The notes: generated from the sequence alone by a model not told the origin. Positions 50,434-59,461 are shown, counted from the stretch's first letter. The stretch: 64,000 bases of DNA from Paracoccus sp. MKU1 (GCF_001447385.1 NZ_LLWQ01000141.1:1-64000), one strand, 5' to 3'. Made by a program: numbers and translations.

Positions 50434-50991
50434 TCAGGTGTCGCCGGGTGGCGGGCCGGCTTGCAGCAGCGGCTCGGTCACCGGAACGATGAAGGCCAGG
50501 AAGTTCCGCCGCCCCTCGCGGAAATAGCTGAGCGAGGCGGTCAGCTCCTGGATCAGGAACCAACCGAAACCGCCCTCGGGCAGCAGCAGGATCGCCTCGG
50601 CATCCCGGGGCGGTGGACCGGTCCAGGGCAGGTCCCGCGCATCGAGGCAGGAGAGCGGCAGCGGCCTGCCGTCATCGGTCACCGCACAGGCGATGCCGCC
50701 GACATGGCGCGCGACGCAAAGATGGATCAGCGGTGCATGGGGCCGGCCGGCCAGGCGCTCTGCCTCGTTCCGGGTGCCGTGTTCGCAAATATTGTTCAGC
50801 ACCTCGGCCAGCGCGAGTTCCAGCTTGGCGATCACCTCGTCCCCGGCGCTGCCGTCGAACCTTTCGCGCAAGAACAGCAGCGCCGCGCGCACGGTTGCCG
50901 GATCGGCGCGGAAGATGCGGTGAAACATCGGCTGGCGTCCGGGCGGGGGCTGGCGCAGCCGCCTTTCGGCCTGTTGGGACGAGACGCTCAT
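50434..50991 (-). CDS. RsbW-type serine kinase / anti-sigma ATPase
   Basis: The product has 185 residues with a GHKL ATPase fold of the RsbW/SpoIIAB kind. The N box ELALAEVLNNICEHG is near residues 57-71, a G1-like VTDDGRPLP near 103-111, and GGFGWFLIQEL near 140. In the family such proteins phosphorylate a STAS partner and bind a sigma factor. It starts inside the stop of the STAS gene (ATGA), so the two are coupled. No sigma-factor gene is next to it, so its target is not known. Confidence 0.87.
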   Translation of the reverse strand: MSVSSQQAERRLRQPPPGRQPMFHRIFRADPATVRAALLFLRERFDGSAGDEVIAKLELALAEVLNNICEHGTRNEAERLAGRPHAPLIHLCVARHVGGIACAVTDDGRPLPLSCLDARDLPWTGPPPRDAEAILLLPEGGFGWFLIQELTASLSYFREGRRNFLAFIVPVTEPLLQAGPPPGDT

Positions 50992-51335
50992 CTTTCGGGC
51001 TTCTTCTGTCGGGTCTCGGTGGTCTCGGCGGTCTTGCGGATGGTCAGCACGGTGTCCATCCGGGTCAGCTGGAACACCCGCTCGACATTCGGGGTCAGCC
51101 CCGTCAGCGTCAGCCGACGCCCGGCGGGCATGGCCTTGTAGATGGCGATCACCGCGCCAAGACCCGAGCTGTCCATGAACTCGACCCCGCCCAGATCCAG
51201 CGTCACCTGCGCGCCGCCGCCGGCAATCATGCTGCGCACACGGTCCTTGAAGGCGGTGGCAATGGCGGCGTCGAGGCGTTTTTCATCGACGCGGATCGTC
51301 AGCCCGTCCGGCTGGGGCAGCAATGTCAGTTGCAT
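50988..51335 (-). CDS. STAS-domain anti-sigma-factor antagonist
   Basis: The product has 115 residues. The STAS domain holds VEFMDSSGLGAVIAIYK, with the phospho-acceptor Ser of the DSSG motif. In RsbV/SpoIIAA the dephosphorylated form releases the sigma factor from the kinase. Here it precedes the kinase gene by a four-base overlap. The C-terminal tail TRQKKPER is basic. Confidence 0.9.
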   Translation of the reverse strand: MQLTLLPQPDGLTIRVDEKRLDAAIATAFKDRVRSMIAGGGAQVTLDLGGVEFMDSSGLGAVIAIYKAMPAGRRLTLTGLTPNVERVFQLTRMDTVLTIRKTAETTETRQKKPER

Positions 51336-51820
51336 TCTCGGTTCCGCTGTTTCGCTGTGGTCCGATCCCCTTCTAGCCCGGGAATCGTTACCGAGTGGTA
51401 AGCGCCGCGCGGATTTCGCTGATGGCGGGCCGAAGAATGCGGCGGATTTTCATGGTTTCAGCGGTTCCGAAAGACGGCCCCATGCGGCTGCGCAGCCGCC
51501 TGCGCCCCGTCATTGCGGCAACATGCGACACGCGCCGGCGCCGGCCATCTGCCGGCCCGGAACGGCGTTGCCCATTTTCCAGCGTCGCAGCGCGCACCGA
51601 CCCCTCCTCCAAGGCGCTGCCTGCGAAACCGGCAGGGCGCTGCGGGCCTTTCATGCGTTTTCTGGCTTTGCCTCGGCTGGCCTCGGTTTTTTGCCTATTA
51701 TTCCGGCAGAAAAGGCCCGGCCCTCGTCAAATTCTGATTTCGCCCTGGCCGCAGGCGGCCCGACTGTGGACAGCGCCCGCCCAGATGCGAAGATCGTCGG
51801 CAGAGGGAAGGGTGGCAGCG
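51336..51820. other. Divergent control region, STAS gene and Anbu operon
   Basis: The 485-bp gap contains the exact 16-bp palindrome GCGGCTGCGCAGCCGC (51484-51499) and a T-rich TTTTTTGCCTATTATTCC segment (about 51690-51707) that may include a promoter. Open frames in it lack recognisable residues. No tRNA or RNA family was recognised. Confidence 0.5.
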
Positions 51821-53233
51821 ATGACGATCTGTTACAACGAAATGGTCGATGGCGGCCGGGTGCGCGAACCCTATGCCATGCTCTCGGACTGGATCGAGAC
51901 CATGCCCGCCGAGATCCGCCAGATGAAGCAGGCCGAGGCCGAGGCGCTGTTCCGCCGCATCGGCATCACCTTCGCGGTCTATGGCGAGGGCGGCGATCCG
52001 GACCGGCTGATCCCCTTCGACATGATGCCGCGGGTGTTCCTGCAAGCCGAGTGGCGGCGGCTGGAAAGGGGCATCAAGCAGCGGGCGCGGGCGCTGAACG
52101 CCTTTCTGCGCGACGTCTATGGCCGGGGCGAGATCGTGCGTGCCGGCCGCATCCCGGCGCGGCTGGTCTATCAGAACGCGGCCTATGAAAAGGCGGTGGT
52201 CGGCTTCGTGCCGCCGCGCGGCGTGTTCTCGCATATCGTCGGCATCGACATCGTGCGCACCGGCCGGGACGAGTTCTACGTGCTCGAGGACAATTGCCGC
52301 ACCCCCTCGGGCGTCAGCTACATGCTGGAGAACCGCGAGATCATGATGCGCATGTTCCCGGCGCTGTTTCGCAACAACCGCATCGAGCCGGTGGATCAAT
52401 ATCCCGAACTGCTGCGCCGCACGCTTGCCTCGGTCGCGCCGGCGAGATGCGAAGGCACGCCGACCGTGGTGATCCTGACCCCCGGCCATTACAACAGCGC
52501 CTATTACGAGCACAGCTTCCTGGCGAACCTGATGGGCGTGGAGCTGGTCGAGGGCAGCGACCTGTTCGTCGATGGCGGTTTCGTCTATATGCGCACCACG
52601 CAGGGGCCGAAGCGGGTGGACGTGATCTATCGCCGCATCGACGACCAGTTCCTCGATCCGCTGTGCTTTCGCCGCGATTCCATGCTGGGCGTGCCGGGGC
52701 TGATGGATGTCTATCGCTCAGGCGGGGTCAGCATCGCCTCGGCGCCAGGCGCGGGCGTGGCCGATGACAAGGCGGTCTATACCTTCGTGCCCGAGATGGT
52801 CCGCTTCTACCTGGGCGAGGAACCGATCCTGCGCAACGTCCAGACCTGGACGCTGTGGAAGGACGAGGATTACCGCTATGTCATGGCCAACCTGAAGGAT
52901 CTGGTGGTCAAGGAGGTGCATGGCTCGGGCGGCTACGGCATGCTGATCGGCCCCTGCGCCAGCCAGGCCGAGATCGACGCCTTTGCCGAGCGCATCAAGG
53001 CCGATCCCGGCAATTACATCGCCCAGCCGACGCTGGCGCTGTCCACCAGCCCGACCTTTGTCGACGAGGGGGTGGCGCCGCGCCATGTCGATCTGCGGCC
53101 CTTCTGCCTTTGCGGCGACCGGGTCGAGCTGGTGCCGGGCGGGCTGACCCGCGTGGCGCTGCGCGAGGGCTCGCTGGTGGTGAACTCGTCGCAGGGCGGG
53201 GGCGTCAAGGACACCTGGGTCCTGTCGGAATAG
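51821..53233 (+). CDS. Circularly permuted ATP-grasp ligase (Anbu operon)
   Basis: The product has 470 residues and belongs to the circularly permuted type 2 ATP-grasp (DUF404/407) group, predicted to form amide or peptide bonds with ATP. The N-terminal part shows FDMMPRVFLQAEWRRLERGI, then GIDIVRTGRDEFYVLEDNCRTPSGVSYMLENRE, and a later VVKEVHGSGGYGMLIGP and GVAPRHVDLRPFCL, all conserved. The start at 51821 follows GAGGGAAGGG; the frame back to 51395 is not conserved. It leads a co-directional run with alpha-E, transglutaminase and Anbu genes. Confidence 0.9.
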   Translation: MTICYNEMVDGGRVREPYAMLSDWIETMPAEIRQMKQAEAEALFRRIGITFAVYGEGGDPDRLIPFDMMPRVFLQAEWRRLERGIKQRARALNAFLRDVYGRGEIVRAGRIPARLVYQNAAYEKAVVGFVPPRGVFSHIVGIDIVRTGRDEFYVLEDNCRTPSGVSYMLENREIMMRMFPALFRNNRIEPVDQYPELLRRTLASVAPARCEGTPTVVILTPGHYNSAYYEHSFLANLMGVELVEGSDLFVDGGFVYMRTTQGPKRVDVIYRRIDDQFLDPLCFRRDSMLGVPGLMDVYRSGGVSIASAPGAGVADDKAVYTFVPEMVRFYLGEEPILRNVQTWTLWKDEDYRYVMANLKDLVVKEVHGSGGYGMLIGPCASQAEIDAFAERIKADPGNYIAQPTLALSTSPTFVDEGVAPRHVDLRPFCLCGDRVELVPGGLTRVALREGSLVVNSSQGGGVKDTWVLSE

Positions 53234-53247
53234 GAAAGGGGCCAGCC

Positions 53248-54207
53248 ATGCTCAGCCGCACCGCCGCCAACCTGTTCTGGATGGGCCGCCATCTGGAGCG
53301 CGCCGAAATCGCAGCCCGCCTGCTGGACGTGGGCGCGCGCATCACCCTGCTGCCGAACACCGCCGAGGGCTATCGCAACGAATGGGAATCGCTGCTGCGC
53401 GCCTCGGGGGCGCAGGCCGCCTTTGCCGAACGCTACGGCGACGGGATCACCCAGGAGAATATCGAGAGCTGGCTGTTCTTCGACCATGCCAACCCGTCCT
53501 CGGTCGCCTCCTGCATCGAGCGCGCGCGCGAGGGCGGGCGGATCGTGCGCACGGCGCTGACCAGCCAGGTCTGGGACGCGCTGAACATGGCCTATCAGGA
53601 GCTGCGGGCGCTGGAGCGCCAGTCGCGCGCGCGGCTCGACACCGCCATGCTGACCGATTTCACCACCCGGCACGGCTCGACCGTGCGCGGCGCGATCAAC
53701 GCCACGCAATTGCGCAACGACGGCTGGCATTTCGTCAACCTGGGCTATTCGCTGGAACGCGCCGACGCCACCGCCCGGCTGCTGGACGTGAAATATTTCG
53801 TGCTGCTGCCGCGGGTCGAGTTCGTGGGCTCGGGCCTCGACAATTACCAGTGGCAGGTGATCCTGCGGGCGCTTTCGGCGCATCGGGCGTTCCACTGGGC
53901 TTATGGCGGCGAGGTGACGGCCAGCAAGGTCGCGGATTTCCTGATCCTGAACGGCGAGAGCCCGCGCTCGCTGCTGACCTCGCTTTACGAGGCGGTCTGG
54001 CATCTTGACGGCCTGGTGCGCCGCTATGGTGCCGATGTGCCGGCCAGCGCCTCGGCCCGGGCGCATCAGACGCTGGAGCAGCTGATGGCCCGCGACATCG
54101 AGGCGATCTTCGACGAGGGGCTGCACGAATTCCTGTCCTGGTTCATCAACGAGGTGGCCAGCATCTCGAACGCCGTGCATGACGATTACCTGAGCGGACG
54201 GACGTAG
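53248..54207 (+). CDS. Alpha-E domain protein (DUF403)
   Basis: The product has 319 residues, almost all helical, starting MLSRTAANLFWMGRHLERAE, the family hallmark. Repeated SLERADATARLLD and LRALSAHRAFHWAYGGE segments follow. Alpha-E proteins accompany ATP-grasp ligases of this class and are thought to act with them; no activity is proven. It lies 14 bp after the ligase with GGAAAGGGG upstream. Confidence 0.9.
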   Translation: MLSRTAANLFWMGRHLERAEIAARLLDVGARITLLPNTAEGYRNEWESLLRASGAQAAFAERYGDGITQENIESWLFFDHANPSSVASCIERAREGGRIVRTALTSQVWDALNMAYQELRALERQSRARLDTAMLTDFTTRHGSTVRGAINATQLRNDGWHFVNLGYSLERADATARLLDVKYFVLLPRVEFVGSGLDNYQWQVILRALSAHRAFHWAYGGEVTASKVADFLILNGESPRSLLTSLYEAVWHLDGLVRRYGADVPASASARAHQTLEQLMARDIEAIFDEGLHEFLSWFINEVASISNAVHDDYLSGRT

Positions 54208-54217
54208 GGGGCGGACG

Positions 54218-55024
54218 ATGCGGCTGAAGATCACCCATGAGACCAGCTATTTCTACGACCCGCCGGCGCAGGGGCTGGTCCAGAGCCTGCGGCTGACGCC
54301 CTCGGTCCATGAAGGGCAGCGGGTCTCGGGCTGGACCATCTCGGTCTCGGGCGGCCAGCGCGGCGCGGGTTTTCGCGACGGCGCCGGCGACTGGATCGAG
54401 GGCTGGACCGTGCGCGGCCCGGTGCAGGAGGTCGTGGTCTCGATCGCCGGCCAGGTCGAGACCCGCGACACCGCCGGCGTGCTGCGCGGTCACCGCGAGA
54501 CCGTGCATCCGCTGGTCTATCTGCGCCCGACCCCAGCGACCCGGATCGACGCGGCGCTGCGCGACCTGGCCCATTCCGAGCAGGGCGAGGACGGGCTGGA
54601 CCTGGCCCACCGGCTGGCCGCGGCCGTCGCAAGGGCCATCGCCTATGAGCCGGGCGTGACCGAGGCACATACCACCGCCGCCGAGGCGCTGGCGCTGGGG
54701 CAGGGGGTCTGCCAGGACCATGCCCATGCGCTGATCGCCTGCGCCCGCGAACGCGGCCTGCCGGCGCGCTATGTCTCGGGCTATCTGCATTCCAACGCCG
54801 GGGGCGAGCCGCATGACGCCGCCCATGCCTGGGCCGAGATCCATGTCGGCACCCTGGGCTGGGTCGGCTTCGACGCGGCCAATGCCTGCTGCCCGGACGA
54901 CCGCTATGTCCGGCTGGGCTCGGGGCTGGATGCGGATGACGCGGCGCCGGTGCGCGGCACCACCTTCGGCATGGGCGCCGAAAGCCTGGACGTCCGGGTG
55001 CAGGTCGAGGAGATGGAGCAATAG
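54218..55024 (+). CDS. Transglutaminase-like cysteine protease/peptidase (Anbu operon)
   Basis: The product has 268 residues. The N-terminal 110 or so form a beta-rich domain (HETSYFYDPPAQGLVQSLRLTPS), and the core has the papain-like triad: Cys165 in GVCQDHAH, His203 in HAWAEI and Asp219 in GFDAAN. Members of this fold can hydrolyse or transfer amide bonds. It has no signal peptide, so it should act in the cytoplasm with its neighbours. It starts 10 bp after the alpha-E stop. Confidence 0.92.
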   Translation: MRLKITHETSYFYDPPAQGLVQSLRLTPSVHEGQRVSGWTISVSGGQRGAGFRDGAGDWIEGWTVRGPVQEVVVSIAGQVETRDTAGVLRGHRETVHPLVYLRPTPATRIDAALRDLAHSEQGEDGLDLAHRLAAAVARAIAYEPGVTEAHTTAAEALALGQGVCQDHAHALIACARERGLPARYVSGYLHSNAGGEPHDAAHAWAEIHVGTLGWVGFDAANACCPDDRYVRLGSGLDADDAAPVRGTTFGMGAESLDVRVQVEEMEQ

Positions 55025-55056
55025 CCGCGGTTGCGCCGGGCGCCGGGCGGTCGTAT

Positions 55057-55086
55057 CCCTCGGGGGATTTGGTGCCAGGAAACGGA
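55057..55086 (+). repeat. Loose relative of the intergenic repeat before the Anbu gene
   Basis: CGGGGGATTTGG and CCAGGAAACGG keep the order of the core and tail but with clear changes. The AGGA in the tail is probably the Anbu ribosome binding site, so this copy may be functional only as such. Confidence 0.3.
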
Positions 55087-55087
55087 C

Positions 55088-55813
55088 ATGACCTATTGCG
55101 TCGGCTTGAAGCTCAACGAGGGGCTGGTCCTGCTCTCGGACACCCGGACCAATGCCGGGCTGGACAATATCTCGACCTATCGCAAGATGTTCTTCTTCGA
55201 ACAGCCGGGCGAGCGGGTGATCGCCGTCATGACCGCCGGCAGCCTGTCGGTCACGCAGACCACCATCGCGCGCCTGCAAGAGGCCATCGACCTGCCCGAG
55301 GCCGATGAGACCAGTTCGATCATGCAGGCCTCGACCATGCTTCAGGTGGCGACGATCATCGGCCATACGCTGAACCGCACCCGGCGCGAGATCGTGGACC
55401 AGTGCCGCGACCTGAACCAGCAGGCCAGCGCCAGCATGATCGTCGGCGGCCAGCGCGCCGGCGGCGAGATGCGGCTGTTCCTGATCTATCCCGAGGGCAA
55501 TTTCATCGAGGCGACCGAGGACACGCCCTTCCTGCAAATCGGCGAGCACAAATACGGCAAGCCGATCCTCGACCGGGTGGTGCGGCCCGACACCTCGCTG
55601 GCCGATGCGCAAAAGGCGGTGCTGCTGTCGATGGATTCGACGCTGCGCTCGAACCTGTCGGTGGGGATGCCGCTGGACCTGGCGGTGATCCGCAAGGACG
55701 ACTGCCGGGTCAGCCACAAGCGCCGCATCCTCGAGGGCGACCCGGCCTTCATGGCCATGTCCGCCGCCTGGTCCGCGGCGCTGCGCGACAGTTTCGTCAA
55801 GGTGACGATCTAG
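55088..55813 (+). CDS. Anbu (proteasome-like beta-subunit peptidase)
   Basis: Anbu is a bacterial proteasome-fold Ntn hydrolase, distinct from HslV and the 20S proteasome. The product has 241 residues. Removal of Met would expose Thr1 as nucleophile (M-TYCVGLKL); Asp17 (LLSDTRTNAG) and Lys32 (STYRKMF) match the expected active-site partners. The C-terminal insertion with RRILEGDPAFMAMSAAWS is typical of Anbu. The start at 55088 is chosen so that Thr follows Met; a frame extending to 55031 would bury the nucleophile. It lies last in the ligase/alpha-E/transglutaminase run. Confidence 0.92.
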   Translation: MTYCVGLKLNEGLVLLSDTRTNAGLDNISTYRKMFFFEQPGERVIAVMTAGSLSVTQTTIARLQEAIDLPEADETSSIMQASTMLQVATIIGHTLNRTRREIVDQCRDLNQQASASMIVGGQRAGGEMRLFLIYPEGNFIEATEDTPFLQIGEHKYGKPILDRVVRPDTSLADAQKAVLLSMDSTLRSNLSVGMPLDLAVIRKDDCRVSHKRRILEGDPAFMAMSAAWSAALRDSFVKVTI

Positions 55814-55825
55814 CGCCGCCCACCG

Positions 55826-58465
55826 TCACGACGGCCCGCCATCCAGCATCCCGCGCAGCTCATAGACCAGGTCCAGCGCCTCGCGGGCGCTGATCGCGTC
55901 GGGGTTCAGGCCGCGCAGGCGGTCCTCGACTGCCGAGGGCTTCGCCTTGCTAGCGGGCGCGGGCGCCGGGGCGGCCCGGAACAGCGGCAGGTCGTCAAGC
56001 AGCGCCGCGGGCTTGCCGGTGCCCTGCCGCTCGCCGCTTTCCAGCTGATGCAGGATGTCGCGGGCGCGCTCCACCACCGAGGGCGGCAGCCCTGCCAGCC
56101 GCGCCACCTGCACGCCATAGGAGCGGTCGGCGGCGCCTTTGCGAACCTCGTGCAGGAAGATCACCTCGCCCTCCCATTCGCGCACGGCGACGGTGGCGTT
56201 CTCGACGCCGGGCAGGCGGGCGGAAAGCGAGGTCATCTCGTGGTAATGCGTGGCGAACAGCGCCCGGCAGCGGTTCTTGCCGTGCAGATGCTCCATCACC
56301 GCCCAGGCGATGGAAAGCCCGTCCCAGGTCGCGGTGCCGCGGCCGATCTCGTCCAGGATCACCAGCGCGTGGTCGTCGGCCTGGTTCAGGATCGCCGCCG
56401 TCTCGACCATCTCGACCATGAAGGTGGACCGGCCGCGCGCCAGGTCGTCCGCCGCGCCGACGCGGCTGAACAGCTGGCTGACAATGCCGATATGGGCGCG
56501 GCGCGCGGGCACGAAGCCGCCCGCCTGCGCCAGGATGGCGATCAGCGCTTTCTGGCGCAGGAAGGTCGATTTGCCGGCCATGTTCGGGCCGGTCAGCAGC
56601 CAGATCGCCGGGGTCTCGCCCTCGGTCAGCGCGCAATCGTTGGCGACGAAAGCCTCGCCCTTGCGCTTGAGCGCACGCTCCACCACCGGGTGCCGGCCGC
56701 CCTCGATCACGAAGGCGCGGCTGGCATCGACCTCGGGGCGCACCCAGCCCTCGCCCGAGGCAAGGTCGGCGAAGGCGGCGGTCAGGTCGATCTCGGCCAG
56801 CGCGCGGGCCGCCTGGCCGATGGGGCCGGCACGGTCCAGCACGGCGCGGGACAGGCGGGCAAAGATCTCGCGCTCGATCTCCAGCGCCCGGTCGCGGGCG
56901 TTGAGGATGCGGGTTTCCAGTTCCGAAAGTTCGACCGTGGTGAAGCGGATCTGGTTCGCCGTGGTCTGGCGGTGGATGAAACGCTCGTTCAGCGGCGAGG
57001 CCAGCATCCGCTCCGCATGGGTCGAAGTCGTCTCAATAAAATATCCCAAGACGTTGTTATGCTTGATCTTCAGGCTCTGCACGCCGGTCTCGGCGATGTA
57101 ATCGGCCTGCATGCGGGCGATGACGCCGCGGCCCTCGTCGCGCAGCCGGCGGGTCTCGTCCAGGTCCTCGTCATAGCCCGGCGCGACGAAGCCGCCGTCG
57201 CGCGCGAGCAAGGGTGGCTCGGCCACCAGCGCCTCGTCCAGCAGGTCGATCAGCGCGTCATGACCGGTCAGGTCGCGCGCCGCCTCGGCCAGCACGGCGA
57301 TCTCGTCGTCACCCAGCATGGCGGCGATGGCCGCGCCTTGCGTCAGCCCGGCGCGGATCGCGGCCAGGTCGCGCGGCCCGCCCCGCTCCAGCGCCAGCCG
57401 CGACAGCGCGCGGTCCATGTCAGGGGCGCGCGACAGCGCCTCGCGCAGATCGGCGGTCAGGCGCGGGTCGTCCACCAGATGCGCGACGGCGGCCTGCCGG
57501 GCATGGATTTCGGCCAGGTCGCGCGAGGGGGCGCTGATGCGGCGTTCCAGCAGCCGCGCGCCGCCCGCCGTCACCGTGCGGTCGACGGCGGCCAGCAGCG
57601 AGCCTTCGCGCCCGCCGGACAGCGCCTGCGTCAGTTCCAGGTTGCGGCGGGTGGCGGCGTCGATCTGCATGGCGCCGCCAAGCGCCTCGCGCACCGGGGG
57701 GCGGATCAGCGGCATCCGGCCCTTTTGCGTCAGCTCCAGGTAATCGGCGATGGCGCCCATGGCGGCGAGTTCGGCGCGCGAGAAGCTGCCGAAGCCGTCC
57801 AGCGTCTCGACCGAAAACAGCGCGCAAAGCCGGCGCGTCGCCGCGCTGCTGTCGAAGCTGCCGCCGGGCAGTTCGGTCAGCGCGGCGCCCGCCTCGGCGG
57901 CGATCTCATCGAGTTTCGAGCCCTCGGCAGCCAGCAGTTCGCGGGGCGCGTGGCGGGCGAGTTCGGGGGCCAGCCGCGCCGGCGGGCAGGGCATGACGCG
58001 GAAGGCGCCGGTCGAGATGTCCACCCAGGCCAGCGCCGACTCCTCGCGCACGCTGGCGAAGCTGGCCAGGAAATTGTGCCGCCGCGCCTCCAGCAGCGAT
58101 TCCTCGGTCAGCGTGCCGGGGGTGACGAGCCGCACCACGTCGCGGGCGACCACGGATTTGCTGCCGCGCTTCCTGGCCTCGGCCGGGTCCTCCATCTGCT
58201 CGGCGATGGCGACGCGGAAGCCCTTGCGGATCAGCGTCAGCAGGTAGGACTCGGCCGCATGGACCGGCACGCCGCACATCGGGATCGGCTCGCCCAGATG
58301 GGTGCCGCGCCTGGTCAGCGCGATGTCGAGCGCGGCGGCGGCGGCCACCGCGTCCTCGAAGAACATCTCGTAGAAATCGCCCATGCGATAGAACAGCAGC
58401 GCGCCGGGATTGGCCTCGCGGATCGCGAGATACTGCGCCATCATCGGAGTGGGTTGGTCGCTCAT
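55826..58465 (-). CDS. mutS: DNA mismatch repair protein MutS
   Basis: MutS recognises base mismatches and recruits MutL. The product has 879 residues, normal for the family. The mismatch-contact GDFYEMF (Phe31 and Glu33) is near the N terminus, the lever and clamp region follows, and the ATPase has GPNMAGKST, the family core STFMVEMVETA and LVILDEIGRGTATWDG. The start at 58465 (MSDQPTPMM) matches relatives; a frame open to 59395 is a shadow of the opposite gene. It converges on the Anbu gene 12 bp away. Confidence 0.96.
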   Translation of the reverse strand: MSDQPTPMMAQYLAIREANPGALLFYRMGDFYEMFFEDAVAAAAALDIALTRRGTHLGEPIPMCGVPVHAAESYLLTLIRKGFRVAIAEQMEDPAEARKRGSKSVVARDVVRLVTPGTLTEESLLEARRHNFLASFASVREESALAWVDISTGAFRVMPCPPARLAPELARHAPRELLAAEGSKLDEIAAEAGAALTELPGGSFDSSAATRRLCALFSVETLDGFGSFSRAELAAMGAIADYLELTQKGRMPLIRPPVREALGGAMQIDAATRRNLELTQALSGGREGSLLAAVDRTVTAGGARLLERRISAPSRDLAEIHARQAAVAHLVDDPRLTADLREALSRAPDMDRALSRLALERGGPRDLAAIRAGLTQGAAIAAMLGDDEIAVLAEAARDLTGHDALIDLLDEALVAEPPLLARDGGFVAPGYDEDLDETRRLRDEGRGVIARMQADYIAETGVQSLKIKHNNVLGYFIETTSTHAERMLASPLNERFIHRQTTANQIRFTTVELSELETRILNARDRALEIEREIFARLSRAVLDRAGPIGQAARALAEIDLTAAFADLASGEGWVRPEVDASRAFVIEGGRHPVVERALKRKGEAFVANDCALTEGETPAIWLLTGPNMAGKSTFLRQKALIAILAQAGGFVPARRAHIGIVSQLFSRVGAADDLARGRSTFMVEMVETAAILNQADDHALVILDEIGRGTATWDGLSIAWAVMEHLHGKNRCRALFATHYHEMTSLSARLPGVENATVAVREWEGEVIFLHEVRKGAADRSYGVQVARLAGLPPSVVERARDILHQLESGERQGTGKPAALLDDLPLFRAAPAPAPASKAKPSAVEDRLRGLNPDAISAREALDLVYELRGMLDGGPS

Positions 58466-58621
58466 GTCCAGCCTTGTCGCCTGCGATCCCGTTCTTCTAG
58501 GGGATGCGCGGGCCGATGCAAACAGGATGCGGGCAAGTTGCCGCAGGAACGCAAGAATCCCGGTGACAGTCGCCTTGCGTTGCGGCATCGTCTGCCGGAA
58601 ATGCATTTGTGAGGCATGGCG

Positions 58622-59461
58622 ATGAAATCGTTGATTCTGGGCGCAATCATGCTGCCGTTCGCGGGCGTGGCCGTAGCAGCCTGCCCGGATGTCTCGTTGA
58701 TGCAGAACGCCGCGCGCGGCTGGATCGCCGGCCAGCGCCTGCCCGACCCGCTGGTGCGCACCGTCGAGGAGGGGGCCTGCGCCTATGCCAGTTTCCGCAG
58801 CGTGCTGGAGGCGGAACTGGGCGCTCCGGTCGGGGTGAAGGTCGGCTTTACCTCGAAGCCAGTGCAAGAGCGGTTCGGCGTGTCCGAGCCGGTGGCCGGG
58901 GCGCTGTTCGCGCCGATGCTGCTGCCGGACGGGGCGCGGCTCAGCCTCAAGGGCGGCCGCGACCCGTTCTTCGAGGCCGATCTGGTCGTGACCGTGGGCA
59001 GCTCGGCCATCATGCAGGCCCGGACGCGCGAAGAGGTGGCGGCCGCGCTCAAGGATGTGCGGCCCTTCATCGAATTGCCCGATCTGGCGCTGCAAAAGGA
59101 CGTGGTGCCGACCGGACCCCTGATGGTGGCCTATGGTGTCACGCCCTGGCGCGGCGTGCTGGGGCGGGGCATCCCGATTTCCGAATTGCGCGATCCGATT
59201 GCCGATCTGGCGGCGCTGACGGTGAACCTGAAGCTGGATGGCAAGAGCATCGGCACCGGTTCGGGCGAGATGCTGATGGGCCATCCGCTGGACGTGGTGC
59301 TGTGGCTGGTCGAGCAGGGCGGCTATGAGCTGAAGCCCGGCTCGGTGATCTCGCTGGGCTCGCTGGGCAGGCTGCATTCGGCGCAGCCGGGCCACCGGAT
59401 CGAGGCCGAGTACCGCGTCGGTGGCAAGCCCATGAAGGTCGGGCTGGTCCTGGTGCCGTGA
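58622..59461 (+). CDS. Exported hydratase/decarboxylase-fold protein (MhpD-like)
   Basis: The product has 279 residues: a Sec signal peptide (MKSLILGAIMLPFAGVAVAA) and then a fumarylacetoacetase/2-keto-4-pentenoate-hydratase fold. The segment GVKVGFTSKP carries the conserved Lys, and FFEADLVVTVG with RPFIELPD gives the likely metal-ligand acidic residues. Known members act in the cytoplasm, so a signal peptide is odd. The start at 58622 is chosen because GAGG (58610-58613) is eight bases away, too close to the ATG at 58616. Substrate unknown. Confidence 0.8.
   Translation: MKSLILGAIMLPFAGVAVAACPDVSLMQNAARGWIAGQRLPDPLVRTVEEGACAYASFRSVLEAELGAPVGVKVGFTSKPVQERFGVSEPVAGALFAPMLLPDGARLSLKGGRDPFFEADLVVTVGSSAIMQARTREEVAAALKDVRPFIELPDLALQKDVVPTGPLMVAYGVTPWRGVLGRGIPISELRDPIADLAALTVNLKLDGKSIGTGSGEMLMGHPLDVVLWLVEQGGYELKPGSVISLGSLGRLHSAQPGHRIEAEYRVGGKPMKVGLVLVP

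Noticed and set aside
51395..51820. N-terminal extension of the ATP-grasp protein
   Set aside because: Arg/Pro-rich residues unlike the family; ATG 51821 has a good ribosome binding site and the family N terminus.
56048..58612. 854-residue open frame antisense to mutS
   Set aside because: A mirror of mutS codons in a GC-rich genome; composition is Gly/Arg/Gln-rich with no family features.
58466..59395. Long in-frame extension upstream of mutS, giving 1189 residues
   Set aside because: The extra 310 residues lie antisense to the exported hydratase-fold gene and do not resemble MutS; the start at 58465 gives the normal length.
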